Shown one piece after another: positions 7,878 to 16,036 of a stretch of DNA of 41,992 nt (position 1 is the first letter of the stretch; each line of letters begins with the position of its first letter). Made by a program: the position numbers and the translations under genes. Origin of the DNA: Anoxybacillus sp050480245. Its GTDB lineage: Bacteria > Bacillota > Bacilli > Bacillales > Anoxybacillaceae. A model generated the notes under the pieces. That model was not told the DNA's origin. It ran no database searches and saw nothing but the letters and a program-made list of their open reading frames with translations. The DNA is taken from the NCBI GenBank assembly GCA_050480245.1, contig JBCNEQ010000008.1. One strand, 5' to 3'.

Positions 7878-8852
7878 ATGAAAAAAATGACGAAAGCTAT
7901 GATGATTACATCGGCCATTTTTCTTCTAAGCGCTTGTTCATCATCCAATGAAAAAAAACAAGCCTTTATTACGAGCAAAGAACAAGCAAAATCCAACATA
8001 TCTGTTACAAATAATCCTTTCTTTAAAGAAAAGAAAGAAGGAAAGTTCGAACATTTACATGGAATCGGTTATGCAGGCAACCAAAATGCGATTTACTTTG
8101 CTACACATGAAGGTTTACTTGTTTACCAAAATAATAAGTGGTATGAAACGACTTCGTATAAACATGATTATATGGGCTTTTCTGCCACAGACGATGGATT
8201 TTATTCATCGGGGCATCCAGAAGAAGGTTCATCTTTAGGAAATCCTCTTGGTCTTGTAAAAAGTTTGGATAATGGACAAACGTTGATGAATCTAGGATTT
8301 TATAAAGAATCTGATTTTCATTATATGACAGTTGGCTATAAAAGCCATACGATTTATGTCGTGAACCAAGAAGCAAATAAAACGCTCAGACAAGGGTTAT
8401 TCTACAGTAAAGACGATGGCAAAACGTGGTTACAAAGTCAATTAAACGGCCTGCCGCAAACTGCTGCAGGAACGATTGCTGCCCACCCAACGGACGAAAA
8501 TATGGTCGGAATTAGTACGCCTGAAGGAATTTTCGTTTCAAAAGATAATGGAAATACGTTTGAACGCTTTACTCGAAAGATCAATACGACGACTTTCGTC
8601 TTCCAAGAAAAATCCATTTTATTTGCTGCTGTAGAGAACGATAAACCTATCCTAATCAAACAATCATTAGACACAAAACAAGAAGAAGTTCTTTCCGTTC
8701 CTGCATTGGATAAAAAAGATTATATTATGTATATCACTTCTAATCCAGCAAATGACAACGAAATAGTGATTGCGACGATGAACGGGGATATTTTTATGAC
8801 AAAAAATAACGGTGCAAGCTGGACAAAACTAGCATCGAAAGGGAAAATATAA
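7878..8852 (+). CDS. BNR-repeat (F510_1955-type) surface lipoprotein
   Basis: A 324-residue lipoprotein with a signal peptide ending in the lipobox LLSAC, so Cys20 should be lipidated and the protein anchored outside the membrane. The body looks like a sialidase/photosystem-stability-type beta-propeller: LHGIGYAGN near the N-terminus, repeated Asp-box-like turns (SKDDGKTW, SKDNGNTF, TKNNGASW), and DYMGFS. It resembles proteins labelled F510_1955 family glycosylhydrolase in Anoxybacillus, usually found beside copper genes; enzymatic activity is not established. AAGGAG (7862-7867) precedes the ATG. A terminator follows at once, so it is monocistronic under site B. Confidence 0.8.
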   Translation: MKKMTKAMMITSAIFLLSACSSSNEKKQAFITSKEQAKSNISVTNNPFFKEKKEGKFEHLHGIGYAGNQNAIYFATHEGLLVYQNNKWYETTSYKHDYMGFSATDDGFYSSGHPEEGSSLGNPLGLVKSLDNGQTLMNLGFYKESDFHYMTVGYKSHTIYVVNQEANKTLRQGLFYSKDDGKTWLQSQLNGLPQTAAGTIAAHPTDENMVGISTPEGIFVSKDNGNTFERFTRKINTTTFVFQEKSILFAAVENDKPILIKQSLDTKQEEVLSVPALDKKDYIMYITSNPANDNEIVIATMNGDIFMTKNNGASWTKLASKGKI

Positions 8853-8878
8853 AAAGACATGCGGGTGCATGTCTTTTT
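8851..8878 (+). terminator. Terminator after the BNR lipoprotein
   Basis: AAAAGACATGC pairs with GCATGTCTTTTT around a GGGT loop, with the T-run inside the right arm. It starts right after the lipoprotein stop. Its right arm contains the first possible start (8859) of the next open frame, which argues against that start. Confidence 0.85.
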
Positions 8879-8896
8879 GCTTACTGAAAAATATAT

Positions 8897-8931
8897 CGCT
8901 CCACAATTTCTGCAAAATTCATTGCTACAAT
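8897..8931 (+). promoter_or_regulatory. Tandem repeat operator and -10, CcdA-like gene (site C)
   Basis: CGCTCCACAAT (8897-8907) and TTCTGCAAAAT (8908-8918) are tandem 11-mers, followed after 7 bp by TACAAT (8926-8931). The predicted start of transcription near 8938 gives a leader of about 29 nt to the GTG at 8967, which supports that codon as the true start of the downstream gene. Confidence 0.7.
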
Positions 8932-8966
8932 ATAGACATCAGATAGAGAAGAAGGTGAGAAGAAGG

Positions 8967-9695
8967 GTGTATTCGTTCTTGAGTCAGATCAGTAACTTTC
9001 TAAGTCAACCGTTTCTTAATATGGCAAATAGCATGACAGCGATTCCTATTTTGTCAGCCTTTCTTCTTGGCGTCGTAGGAGCGATGGCTCCGTGTCAAAT
9101 CACTAGTAATTTAGGAGCGATCACTTTATACAGTAATCAGTCCTTGCAAAAAGGAATTGCGTGGAAAGAGTTGTTCCTATTTATTTTTGGTAAAATTATT
9201 GCTTTTTCCGGTTTAGGTTTCATCGTTTGGCTGATGGGGAAAGAGATTCAAAGTACACTAACATTATATTTTCCGTGGTTGAGAAAGCTGATCGGTCCCA
9301 TTCTCATTCTTGTAGGCTTATATTTGTTAGGGCTTTTTAAAATGTATTGGAACGTTACCTTGTTCAAAGTGCCTGAGAGATGGCGAAAAGGAAAAATCGG
9401 TTCGTTTTTCATGGGATTTGGCTTTTCATTAGCTTTTTGTCCAACGATGTTTGTGCTGTTTTTTGTCACTCTCATGCCTCTCGTCTATTCAACGTCTTAT
9501 GGGGTACTGTTACCGAGCATCTTTGCCGTTGGAACTTCTGTACCTGTTATTTTCTTTATCTTTGTCCTTTGGTACTTAGGATTTAGCGGCACTCTGATGA
9601 AAAAGGGAAGGCAGGTAGGGGGGATTGTTCAGAAAACAGCCGGAATCGTGATGGTTTTACTTGGTATATTAGATACGATCACTTATTGGTTTTAA
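8967..9695 (+). CDS. CcdA/DsbD-like (LysE superfamily) membrane protein
   Basis: A 242-residue polytopic protein with six hydrophobic segments. Two cysteine-bearing helices match the CcdA/DsbD transmembrane domain: AMAPCQITSNLGA in the first half and AFCPTMFVLFF in the second. Such domains carry reducing equivalents from cytoplasmic thioredoxin across the membrane, or belong to the urease/HupE/SafE-like metal-transport branch found in copper clusters. The GTG at 8967 is chosen because AAGGTGAG lies 7 nt upstream and the site C promoter fits; the longer frame from 8859 begins inside a terminator. A SHOCT gene follows after 24 nt, probably in one transcript. Confidence 0.82.
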   Translation: MYSFLSQISNFLSQPFLNMANSMTAIPILSAFLLGVVGAMAPCQITSNLGAITLYSNQSLQKGIAWKELFLFIFGKIIAFSGLGFIVWLMGKEIQSTLTLYFPWLRKLIGPILILVGLYLLGLFKMYWNVTLFKVPERWRKGKIGSFFMGFGFSLAFCPTMFVLFFVTLMPLVYSTSYGVLLPSIFAVGTSVPVIFFIFVLWYLGFSGTLMKKGRQVGGIVQKTAGIVMVLLGILDTITYWF

Positions 9696-9719
9696 AGTTA
9701 GGAAAAGGAGGGAAACTCA

Positions 9720-9923
9720 ATGGGAATGTTTGGAGGTTCTTTTATGATGGTTGGGATCATGTTATTCTGGGTTGTATTAATCGCCATTGGTTTTTATCTC
9801 TTACATCGTTTTATCAATGATCGTAAAGAAGAACTCTCTCCGATAGAAATATTGAAAGTACGATTAGCCAAAGGGGAGATTTCTTTAGAGGAGTTTGAAC
9901 GGCTGTCGAAAAAATGTGAATAA
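9720..9923 (+). CDS. Small SHOCT-domain membrane protein
   Basis: A 67-residue protein with one N-terminal transmembrane helix (about residues 8-28) and a C-terminal SHOCT motif (SPIEILKVRLAKGEIS, then LEEFERL). SHOCT is a short oligomerisation-type domain found at the ends of many membrane proteins. AAAGGAGGG lies just upstream of the ATG. It follows the CcdA-like gene closely and precedes csoR. Small SHOCT proteins are common beside copper and multicopper oxidase genes, but no defined role is known. Confidence 0.8.
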   Translation: MGMFGGSFMMVGIMLFWVVLIAIGFYLLHRFINDRKEELSPIEILKVRLAKGEISLEEFERLSKKCE

Positions 9924-9970
9924 ATGATGAAAAATTGTTGACGATAACGATGTGTCAACGATCTCTTTTG

Positions 9971-9999
9971 TTGTGTTTTATACCCATTACCGGTATAAT
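9971..9999 (+). promoter_or_regulatory. csoR promoter with CsoR-type operator palindrome
   Basis: The -10 TATAAT (9994-9999) has a weak -35 (TTGTGT, 9971-9976) at 17 bp. Over the -10 lies the inverted repeat ATACC (9980-9984), 7-nt spacer, GGTAT (9992-9996). This matches the form of Bacillus CsoR operators (ATACCC...GGGTAT). CsoR binding here would block polymerase until Cu(I) releases it, so csoR-copA-copZ is predicted to be copper induced and autoregulated. Confidence 0.75.
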
Positions 10000-10021
10000 G
10001 TAATCAAAGAGGTGATATTTC

Positions 10022-10333
10022 ATGAACCATTATGAAGATCATAATATGGATAAAAAAATGGTTCCACGAACGGAACAGGAAATCGAAAGCATTATCAAGC
10101 GCTTGAAGCGCATTGAAGGACAAGTGCGCGGTGTGCAAAAAATGGTGGAGGACAATCGGTATTGCATCGATATTTTAGTGCAAATTTCTGCGATCAGAGC
10201 GGCGTTGAACCAAGTCGGGCTGCAGCTGCTTGAACGCCACGTGAGCCATTGCGTGGCGAAAGCGATCCGTGAAGGGAGCGGAGACGAATCGATTCGCGAA
10301 TTGATGGATGTGATGAAACAATTTTCGAAGTAA
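10022..10333 (+). CDS. csoR: Copper-sensing transcriptional repressor CsoR
   Basis: A 103-residue all-helical repressor of the CsoR/RcnR family. The Cu(I) ligand triad is visible as Cys48 (NRYCIDIL), His73 and Cys77 (RHVSHC), separated as in B. subtilis CsoR, so copper is the expected inducer rather than nickel or formaldehyde. The ATG follows AGAGGTGAT. copA starts 15 nt downstream, in the usual csoR-copA-copZ operon. The palindrome over its own -10 is the probable operator. Confidence 0.95.
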   Translation: MNHYEDHNMDKKMVPRTEQEIESIIKRLKRIEGQVRGVQKMVEDNRYCIDILVQISAIRAALNQVGLQLLERHVSHCVAKAIREGSGDESIRELMDVMKQFSK

Positions 10334-10348
10334 GGGAGGGAAAGGGAA

Positions 10349-12745
10349 ATGGGAGAGCCGAAAACCGTGACGCTGAAGGTGACGGGCATGACATGCGCCG
10401 CGTGCGCCAATCGGATTGAGAAAGTATTAAATAAGATGGATGGAGTAGAAGCCAATGTCAATTTGGCAATGGAAAAAGCAACGATTCAATATGATCCATC
10501 GAAGCAAACGATCGCCGATATCGAAACGAAAATTGAGAATTTGGGGTATGGCGTTGCGACAGAAAAAGTGACGCTTGATATTGAAGGCATGACATGTGCC
10601 GCATGTGCGACACGGATTGAAAAAGGGTTACAGCGGATGGAAGGTGTTGTAAGCGCAACAGTAAACTTAGCGACAAACAGTGCGGTTGTCGAATATAAAG
10701 AAGGCGTTACATCAGTCGAAGATATTTTAGAGAAAATCAAAAAACTTGGGTACAAAGGGCACATTCGAAACGAAGAACAAGACGATGCTAGTCGGAAAGA
10801 AGAGCGGCTGAAACGAAAACAACGGCAACTCGCGATTTCCATCATCTTATCGTTGCCGCTGCTTTATACGATGCTTGCCCATATGCCGTTTGATATAGGC
10901 TTGCCGATGCCGCATCTGCTGATGAATCCGTGGTTCCAGCTTCTTTTAGCTACACCGGTTCAGTTCTACATCGGCGGTCCCTTCTATGTCGGGGCGTACC
11001 GGGCGTTACGAAACAAGAGCGCTAACATGGATGTCCTAGTGGCGCTTGGAACATCAGCCGCGTACTTTTACAGCTTGTATGAAGCGTTGCGGACGCTTGG
11101 GAATCATGAATATATGCCAAGATTATATTTTGAAACGAGCGCCGTCTTGATTACGCTTGTGCTTGTCGGCAAATACTTTGAGGATCTTGCGAAAGGGCGA
11201 ACAACAGAAGCGATCTCTAAGCTGTTAAGCCTTCAGGCAAAGGAAGCGACTGTCATCCGTAATGGGGAAGAAATAAAAGTTCCGCTCGAGGAAGTGGTGA
11301 TCGGCGATACGATTCTTGTCAAGCCAGGAGAAAAAATCCCGGTAGACGGTACGGTCATCGCCGGGGCATCTTCCGTAGATGAATCGATGATTACTGGTGA
11401 ATCGATTCCAGTTGATAAGAAGGAAGGCGACTATGTGATCGGATCAACCATGAATACAAATGGCGTACTGACCATTCGCGCAGAAAAAGTAGGGAAAGAT
11501 ACAGCACTTGCCAATATTATTAAAATCGTTGAGGAGGCGCAAGGATCGAAAGCACCGATTCAGCGGATGGCAGACACGATCTCTGGTATTTTCGTCCCGA
11601 TTGTTGTAGGAATTGCTGTCGTTGCATTCATTATATGGTACTTCTTTGTTGCGCCGGGTGATTTGGCAAAAGCGCTTGAAGTGGCCATCGCCGTTCTTGT
11701 CATTGCGTGTCCTTGTGCGCTCGGTCTTGCCACGCCGACATCGATTATGGTCGGTACAGGCAAAGGGGCAGAACAAGGAATTCTCTTTAAAGGAGGTGAG
11801 TACCTAGAGGGAACGCATAAAATCAATGCCGTATTACTGGATAAAACAGGAACAGTGACAAAAGGAAAACCGGAAGTGACAGATGTGTTACAATTCCAAG
11901 AAAACATGCTCGACTATGCCGTTTCAGCCGAGAGCGCTTCGGAACATCCGTTGGCTCATGCGATTGTTGAATACGGGAAGAAACAAGCAATTTTGGTTAA
12001 GCCACTGGAGTACTTCTCTGCCATTACTGGTCACGGAATTGAAGCTACCATTAATGGTAAAAACGTCCTTGTTGGAACGCGAAAACTAATGAAGGAACGC
12101 TCTATAGAGATTGCCATGCATGAAGATAAAATGATAGAACTTGAAAAACAAGGAAAAACTTCCATGCTAGTTGCCATCGATGGTCAGCTTGCTGGCATCA
12201 TTGCTGTCGCGGATACAGTAAAAGAAAGCTCAAAAGACGCTATTCAAACATTAAAACAAATGGGTATAGAAGTGTACATGGTGACGGGAGACAACAAACG
12301 GACAGCGGAAGCCATTGCTAAGCAAGTGGATTTGGATCGTGTATATGCAGAGGTACTTCCTGAAGACAAAGCAAATATCGTTGAGGAGCTGCAAAAACAA
12401 GGGAAACGAGTGGCTATGGTCGGTGATGGAATTAATGACGCGCCAGCTCTTGCGAAAGCGGATATTGGGATGGCGATTGGCACAGGTGCAGATGTCGCAA
12501 TTGAAACGGCAGATGTAACGCTCGTTGGTGGTGACTTGATGCATATTCCACAAGCGATTGAACTGAGCCGACAAACGATGCGTAACATTCGGCAAAACTT
12601 ATTTTGGGCATTATTTTATAATAGCGTTGGCATTCCAGTCGCTGCAGCTGGGTTATTACAACCTTGGATCGCTGGGGCAGCGATGGCATTTAGCTCTGTA
12701 TCGGTTGTGACAAACGCGCTTCGTTTGAAACGCGTGAAAATATAA
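10349..12745 (+). CDS. copA: Cu(I)-exporting P1B-type ATPase CopA
   Basis: A 798-residue copper pump with two N-terminal HMA domains (CxxC at Cys16/Cys19 and Cys83/Cys86), eight expected transmembrane helices and the copper-specific CPC at about 454-456 (IACPCALGLATPTS). It also has the phosphorylation motif DKTGT (Asp498), SEHP (His533) and GDGINDAP (about 692-699). Length and order are standard for Bacillus CopA. It exports cytoplasmic Cu(I) using ATP and receives copper from CopZ, encoded next. GGGAGGGAAAGGG lies upstream of the ATG. No damage is seen. Confidence 0.97.
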   Translation: MGEPKTVTLKVTGMTCAACANRIEKVLNKMDGVEANVNLAMEKATIQYDPSKQTIADIETKIENLGYGVATEKVTLDIEGMTCAACATRIEKGLQRMEGVVSATVNLATNSAVVEYKEGVTSVEDILEKIKKLGYKGHIRNEEQDDASRKEERLKRKQRQLAISIILSLPLLYTMLAHMPFDIGLPMPHLLMNPWFQLLLATPVQFYIGGPFYVGAYRALRNKSANMDVLVALGTSAAYFYSLYEALRTLGNHEYMPRLYFETSAVLITLVLVGKYFEDLAKGRTTEAISKLLSLQAKEATVIRNGEEIKVPLEEVVIGDTILVKPGEKIPVDGTVIAGASSVDESMITGESIPVDKKEGDYVIGSTMNTNGVLTIRAEKVGKDTALANIIKIVEEAQGSKAPIQRMADTISGIFVPIVVGIAVVAFIIWYFFVAPGDLAKALEVAIAVLVIACPCALGLATPTSIMVGTGKGAEQGILFKGGEYLEGTHKINAVLLDKTGTVTKGKPEVTDVLQFQENMLDYAVSAESASEHPLAHAIVEYGKKQAILVKPLEYFSAITGHGIEATINGKNVLVGTRKLMKERSIEIAMHEDKMIELEKQGKTSMLVAIDGQLAGIIAVADTVKESSKDAIQTLKQMGIEVYMVTGDNKRTAEAIAKQVDLDRVYAEVLPEDKANIVEELQKQGKRVAMVGDGINDAPALAKADIGMAIGTGADVAIETADVTLVGGDLMHIPQAIELSRQTMRNIRQNLFWALFYNSVGIPVAAAGLLQPWIAGAAMAFSSVSVVTNALRLKRVKI

Positions 12746-12766
12746 ACATTTAAGGGGGAATGGATG

Positions 12767-12970
12767 ATGACGATTACATTACAAGTACAAGGAATGACAT
12801 GCGGACATTGCAAAGCGGCGGTGACAAATGCACTTCAAACGTTAGATGGCGTCAGCCGCGTCGAAGTACATTTGCAAGAAGGTACAGTCGATGTAGATTA
12901 TGACGAAACAAAAGTGAGTGTTGAAAAACTGAAAGAAGCGATTGAAGAACAAGGATATGATGTGAAGTAA
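12767..12970 (+). CDS. copZ: Copper chaperone CopZ
   Basis: A 67-residue single HMA domain (beta-alpha-beta-beta-alpha-beta) with the metal loop QGMTCGHC. It carries Cu(I) to CopA. Two adjacent ATGs exist (12764 and 12767); the second is 8 nt from the GGGGG ribosome site and is preferred. It is the last gene of the csoR operon, followed by a terminator. Its last 29 codons and the following bases are duplicated exactly about 3 kb downstream. Confidence 0.95.
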   Translation: MTITLQVQGMTCGHCKAAVTNALQTLDGVSRVEVHLQEGTVDVDYDETKVSVEKLKEAIEEQGYDVK

Positions 12971-12985
12971 GGGAGAAAAGGGTGT
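12899..12985 (+). repeat. 87-bp direct repeat, copy 1 (copZ 3' end)
   Basis: From TATGACGAAACAAAAGTG to GGGAGAAAAGGGTGT the sequence is identical to 15956-16042. It covers the last 24 codons of copZ and 15 nt beyond. Sequence further left in the two copies is related but diverged; to the right it is unrelated after a short shared T/C. Confidence 0.9.
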
Positions 12986-13013
12986 TCCTCTGTCGAAGGG
13001 ATGCCCTTTTTTA
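12977..13013 (+). terminator. Terminator of the csoR-copA-copZ operon
   Basis: AAAGGGTG...TTCCT pairs with AGGGA...TGCCCTTT around a CTGTCGA-type loop and ends in TTTTTT. It directly follows the copZ stop. Confidence 0.8.
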
Positions 13014-13044
13014 GTAACGAAAGGTTTTTTCTTTTTATGAAGAA

Positions 13045-13447
13045 TAATGAACCCGAGTTCGACAGTTACTAGGCAAACAAAATGCCTCTCGCCCCTTGAT
13101 ACAAAAAGGATAGGAGGCATTTGGGCACACTTCGGGCGTGTATCTAGGTGCAAGGATGGATGCCTAGGATCTTCGGAGGAAGTTCCAGCCCTAGAGCCGC
13201 AAAGAGTTGCGCTTGTTTGGACGTCAGTTCTGTTCGTTGATCAAGGTCTCCGTTTTTGTAAGAAAAATGTCCAAGCAAGAGACGCTCGCCTTCGTCTTTT
13301 GCTGTCGGCCACGATTCACGAGTCAGGAGAAAGGAATCGCGGAATGCTTTTAGCCAGACGCTTCAAGACAGCGCGATCCACCCCGTCTTCGCTCCCAAAC
13401 GAATCAATCACCTTCGCTTTCCCATAGTTGGCCTTTGGATCCCATTC
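13045..13447 (-). pseudogene. Relic of an IS transposase C-terminus (possibly IS1634/ISBst12-like)
   Basis: On the minus strand the sequence reads GKAKVIDSFGSEDGVDRAVLK (about 13425 to 13365) and, after a frameshift near 13325, ERLLLGHFSYKNGDLDQRTE followed by LTSKQAQLFAALGL, ending at the TAG near 13145. This looks like the C-terminal end of a large DDE transposase. The family assignment is from memory of similar tails and is weak. The sequence beyond the stop runs to CCCGAGTTCGACAGTTAC (13052-13069 on plus), which could be the IS end. The N-terminal bulk is missing. The plus-strand open frame over this stretch is an antisense shadow. Confidence 0.5.
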
Positions 13448-13508
13448 TATCATTCATCGCGTAAAATCGACAAAAATCGGGGTACGTCTTTAAAGTTTTT
13501 GACAGCAC
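13448..13508. mobile_element. Solo end of the zinc-ribbon DDE IS (relic)
   Basis: This 61-bp segment (TATCATTCATCGCGTAAAAT... to ...TTTTTGACAGCACC) is nearly identical to 26456-26518, the right end of the DDE element later in the window. Only the end remains, fused on its left to another IS relic at 13447. It shows that a second copy of that element once stood here. Confidence 0.75.
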
Positions 13509-13776
13509 CTCTTAAATTTTATATTTTTTTGAAAAATAAAGGATCTTCACCGAAAGTTGTACTTGATTATTTCAGAACACGCCCTTTCTATACTTATAAG
13601 GAAAAATAAGTAAATAAGATTTTTCGTGCACGGCGGCTCAAGAAAATCCCTCCCTTGTCAAGTACATGTTGTGGTGATGAACCAAAATAAACTATTTATA
13701 TTGATTATTTTCCTTTAATTTAAAATAATAGAATTGTAGGTTGTTAATTCTATTTTGTATAAGAAAGGTGGTGAAT
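13509..13776. other. AT-rich non-coding lead-in to the ABC cassette
   Basis: About 270 bp without a supported gene. It is strongly AT-rich from 13680 on, with several TATAAT-like words (for example around 13730 and 13755) that could form the promoter of the ABC cassette. No copy of the 35-bp repeat-operator module is present, so this cassette seems outside that regulon. Confidence 0.4.
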
Positions 13777-13942
13777 ATGAACAATCTTAAATTTCCATAA
13801 CGGCGATATACATCTATTGTTAGATTTGAATGACACCCATAAGAACAAGTTCTTGTTTAGATCAAATATTCGTGAATTTTTTAGCAGTTTTTATATTTTG
13901 GATCAGAATCAAAAATGGATTTTATTTGAAATAAATAAGTGA
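13777..13942 (+). pseudogene. Small ORF upstream of the ABC genes, apparently frameshifted
   Basis: A good ribosome site (AAAGGTGGTG) precedes the ATG at 13777, but that frame ends after seven codons (MNNLKFP). Removing one base of TTTCC near 13794 would give an uninterrupted product of about 54 residues that begins MNNLKFHNGDIHLLLDLND and ends in WILFEINK at the TGA 13940-13942. That stop overlaps the ribosome site of the ATPase gene. The arrangement suggests a small first gene of the ABC operon, recently disrupted or mis-sequenced. The protein family is not recognised. Confidence 0.5.
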
Positions 13943-13952
13943 GGGTGAACAT

Positions 13953-14648
13953 ATGTTACGATTAGAACATATCACTATAAAATACAATGAAAGAGTGATC
14001 TTTCACGACTTAAGCTATTCATTTCAAGAAAATAGAATATATGGTCTAATCGGGAGAAACGGAGCGGGAAAGACAACGTTGTTAAAAACGATCGCACGTT
14101 TGAAAAAAGAAGAGCATGGAGATATTTTTTGGGGAGATGTTTCCATTAAAAACAAAGATTATTTTGATTTGGATGCTACGTTCATTAGCGATGATCACTC
14201 TTTTTTTCAAGATTTGACGATGTACGAACAAATGTTGTTTTTATGTAAAATTAAGGGGCTTCAAAAAACAAAAGCACAAAAGAAAATAGAAGAAATTGTC
14301 GACCTGTTTAAGTTGGGAGACTACATTGATTATTTTCCTCATGCGCTTTCGAGGGGGACGCTTCAAAGGTTTGGTATTGCCTTTGGATATTTAAGGGGGA
14401 GTAAGTTGCTGTTATTGGATGAACCTTTTATTACCCTTGATCCAATCCAAGTGAATACATTAGAAAAATTATTAATATCTCAAAAAAGCCCGAACAGAAT
14501 TATTGTTGTTTCTAGCCATGACTTGGATAGTTTAGAAGCCATTTGCGATGAATATTTAATCATTAAAGATAAGAACGTTATTCGTTATCTTCCTAATGAA
14601 ATTGGACGGTCAACAATTACTCAGATCATTGGTGATAGTTATGAATAG
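13953..14648 (+). CDS. ABC transporter ATP-binding protein
   Basis: A 231-residue nucleotide-binding domain with Walker A GRNGAGKTT (about residues 36-44), Walker B KLLLLDEPF (about 151-159) and a switch His in SSHDLDS. The signature loop reads LSRGTLQR instead of LSGGQ, an unusual variant that still keeps the Ser and Gly positions. GTGAGGGTGA precedes the ATG. It overlaps the following permease gene by 8 bp, so the two are translationally coupled. The cassette resembles export/immunity-type two-gene ABC systems, but no cargo gene is recognised. Confidence 0.88.
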   Translation: MLRLEHITIKYNERVIFHDLSYSFQENRIYGLIGRNGAGKTTLLKTIARLKKEEHGDIFWGDVSIKNKDYFDLDATFISDDHSFFQDLTMYEQMLFLCKIKGLQKTKAQKKIEEIVDLFKLGDYIDYFPHALSRGTLQRFGIAFGYLRGSKLLLLDEPFITLDPIQVNTLEKLLISQKSPNRIIVVSSHDLDSLEAICDEYLIIKDKNVIRYLPNEIGRSTITQIIGDSYE

Positions 14649-15834
14649 TCATATTGTATATTATTTTATACTCAATCAAATGAGAAAAGGGATGCGGCTC
14701 GTCAAACAATATCCTTTCTATGTCGTTGGGATGATTGTTGCCATGTTTTTTCTTGTTCCCGCAGCAATCGATTTGAGTCGTGTGTATGGGAACATCGTTA
14801 ATCACTATGTTCCTTATTTGATTTTTGTTTATGGAGTAGTAAAGTTGTTTCAAAATAACCCGATCATAAATGTTCCGTTCCAAATTTTTCAGTATCGGCT
14901 TTTTGATTTTAAAAAATTCAAGCGATATTTGCTCATGAAAATGAGCTTCCCAAGCATCGTTTTTTTGATCGTCTATATGCTATTCATGCAGCAGGTCAGC
15001 ACATCATTGATTGTATCTCTATTAGTTAATATTCTTTTTAATTACTTATGTTTTATGCGTTATCAATATGAAATATTGTATGTTCAGTTGCTCATGGTGG
15101 GTACAGTTGTGTTAGGTTTCATAGCGATTTATGTAGAGGCGATAATAATTGCAGCTTTGATGTTTATGGCGATGATCATACATTTGTTTTCGTTAAAATC
15201 GTTAGATTACTCATTATTGCATCGCTACTATCAAATCATGTCTAAAATGGGAGAGGGACTGTTAAATAAAGATATAAGTAAAATTTTAGAGATTCAACAG
15301 TTACTCACAGCAAAAAAAGCGTCATCAAATACAAAGTTATTGCTGAAGTATTATGATCAAGACTATCTATTTTATCTCGTGAGGGAAGTTTTAAAAGTTA
15401 GGTATTATCAGAAAGATTTTTTTGTTTACATAACAACGTTATTGCTATTTAGCATGTCAGGAATTTGGCTAGACCATTTTTATTATCAAGTGGGTCACGT
15501 TTTTTTAGTCATTTTTTTCACAGATCATATGCTGACAAAATTGAACAAATATGAGTTAGAAACAATGAAAAAAAGTCTAGTTTTTCATATAAACTTGAGA
15601 CAGTATGTGAAAAGAAAATATATATGCCACCTTATTTTCATGTTAGTGCCAATCATTTTAAGTTTTCCGATTTTGATAAAGTTGCCGCTTTCCTTTTTGT
15701 TAATTTGGGGATGTTTACCTCTGAAAAATGTGTTATTTAATTATACAGAAAAAAGGTTTTTCAGAGCGATGCTGTATGCTCTGGGGGTTTTACTGTACTC
15801 TTTTCCTTATATAGAAATGACATGGCTCCATTAA
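14641..15834 (+). CDS. ABC transporter permease-like membrane protein
   Basis: A 397-residue protein made almost wholly of hydrophobic segments (roughly ten), with a soluble stretch around residues 195-250. No family motif is recognised. Its role is inferred from the coupled ATPase gene. The start at 14641 is chosen because it overlaps the ATPase stop and has GGTGATAG just upstream; an open frame from 14596 lies inside the ATPase gene. Low GC and isoleucine/phenylalanine-rich coding differ from the copper genes on both sides, consistent with transfer. No terminator is evident directly downstream. Confidence 0.8.
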   Translation: MNSHIVYYFILNQMRKGMRLVKQYPFYVVGMIVAMFFLVPAAIDLSRVYGNIVNHYVPYLIFVYGVVKLFQNNPIINVPFQIFQYRLFDFKKFKRYLLMKMSFPSIVFLIVYMLFMQQVSTSLIVSLLVNILFNYLCFMRYQYEILYVQLLMVGTVVLGFIAIYVEAIIIAALMFMAMIIHLFSLKSLDYSLLHRYYQIMSKMGEGLLNKDISKILEIQQLLTAKKASSNTKLLLKYYDQDYLFYLVREVLKVRYYQKDFFVYITTLLLFSMSGIWLDHFYYQVGHVFLVIFFTDHMLTKLNKYELETMKKSLVFHINLRQYVKRKYICHLIFMLVPIILSFPILIKLPLSFLLIWGCLPLKNVLFNYTEKRFFRAMLYALGVLLYSFPYIEMTWLH

Positions 15835-16036
15835 TGCTTGGATTGGATTAAGAGTGAATGGGGGAGGCACAACTCATACGTTTGTATCCCTTCGTCATCG
15901 ATGCGTTTGCCTTTTTACGAAGCAATCTGAAACCAAAGATACGGTTAATGTGGAGTATGACGAAACAAAAGTGAGTGTTGAAAAACTGAAAGAAGCGATT
16001 GAAGAACAAGGATATGATGTGAAGTAAGGGAGAAAA
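15835..16036 (+). pseudogene. copZ 3' fragment (second copy)
   Basis: From about 15939 the frame reads DTVNVEYDETKVSVEKLKEA and on to GYDVK-stop at 16025-16027, matching the last 29 residues of CopZ. The CxxC-bearing N-terminal half is absent. Sequence from 15835 to 15938 is unrelated to copZ and holds no recognisable gene. The fragment carries the second copy of the 87-bp direct repeat. It probably remains from a second copZ that once lay next to the multicopper oxidase. Confidence 0.8.

Noticed and set aside
8859..8966. N-terminal extension of the CcdA-like protein from 8859
   Set aside because: That ATG lies in the right arm of a terminator, and the promoter predicted at 8897-8931 would lie inside the gene.
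9930..10000. Possible repeat operator upstream of csoR
   Set aside because: The tandem TTCTGC/TTCTCC words are absent; the CsoR palindrome explains the site better.
13047..13427. Plus-strand 126-residue open frame
   Set aside because: It is antisense to a recognisable transposase tail, has unusual composition and no ribosome site.
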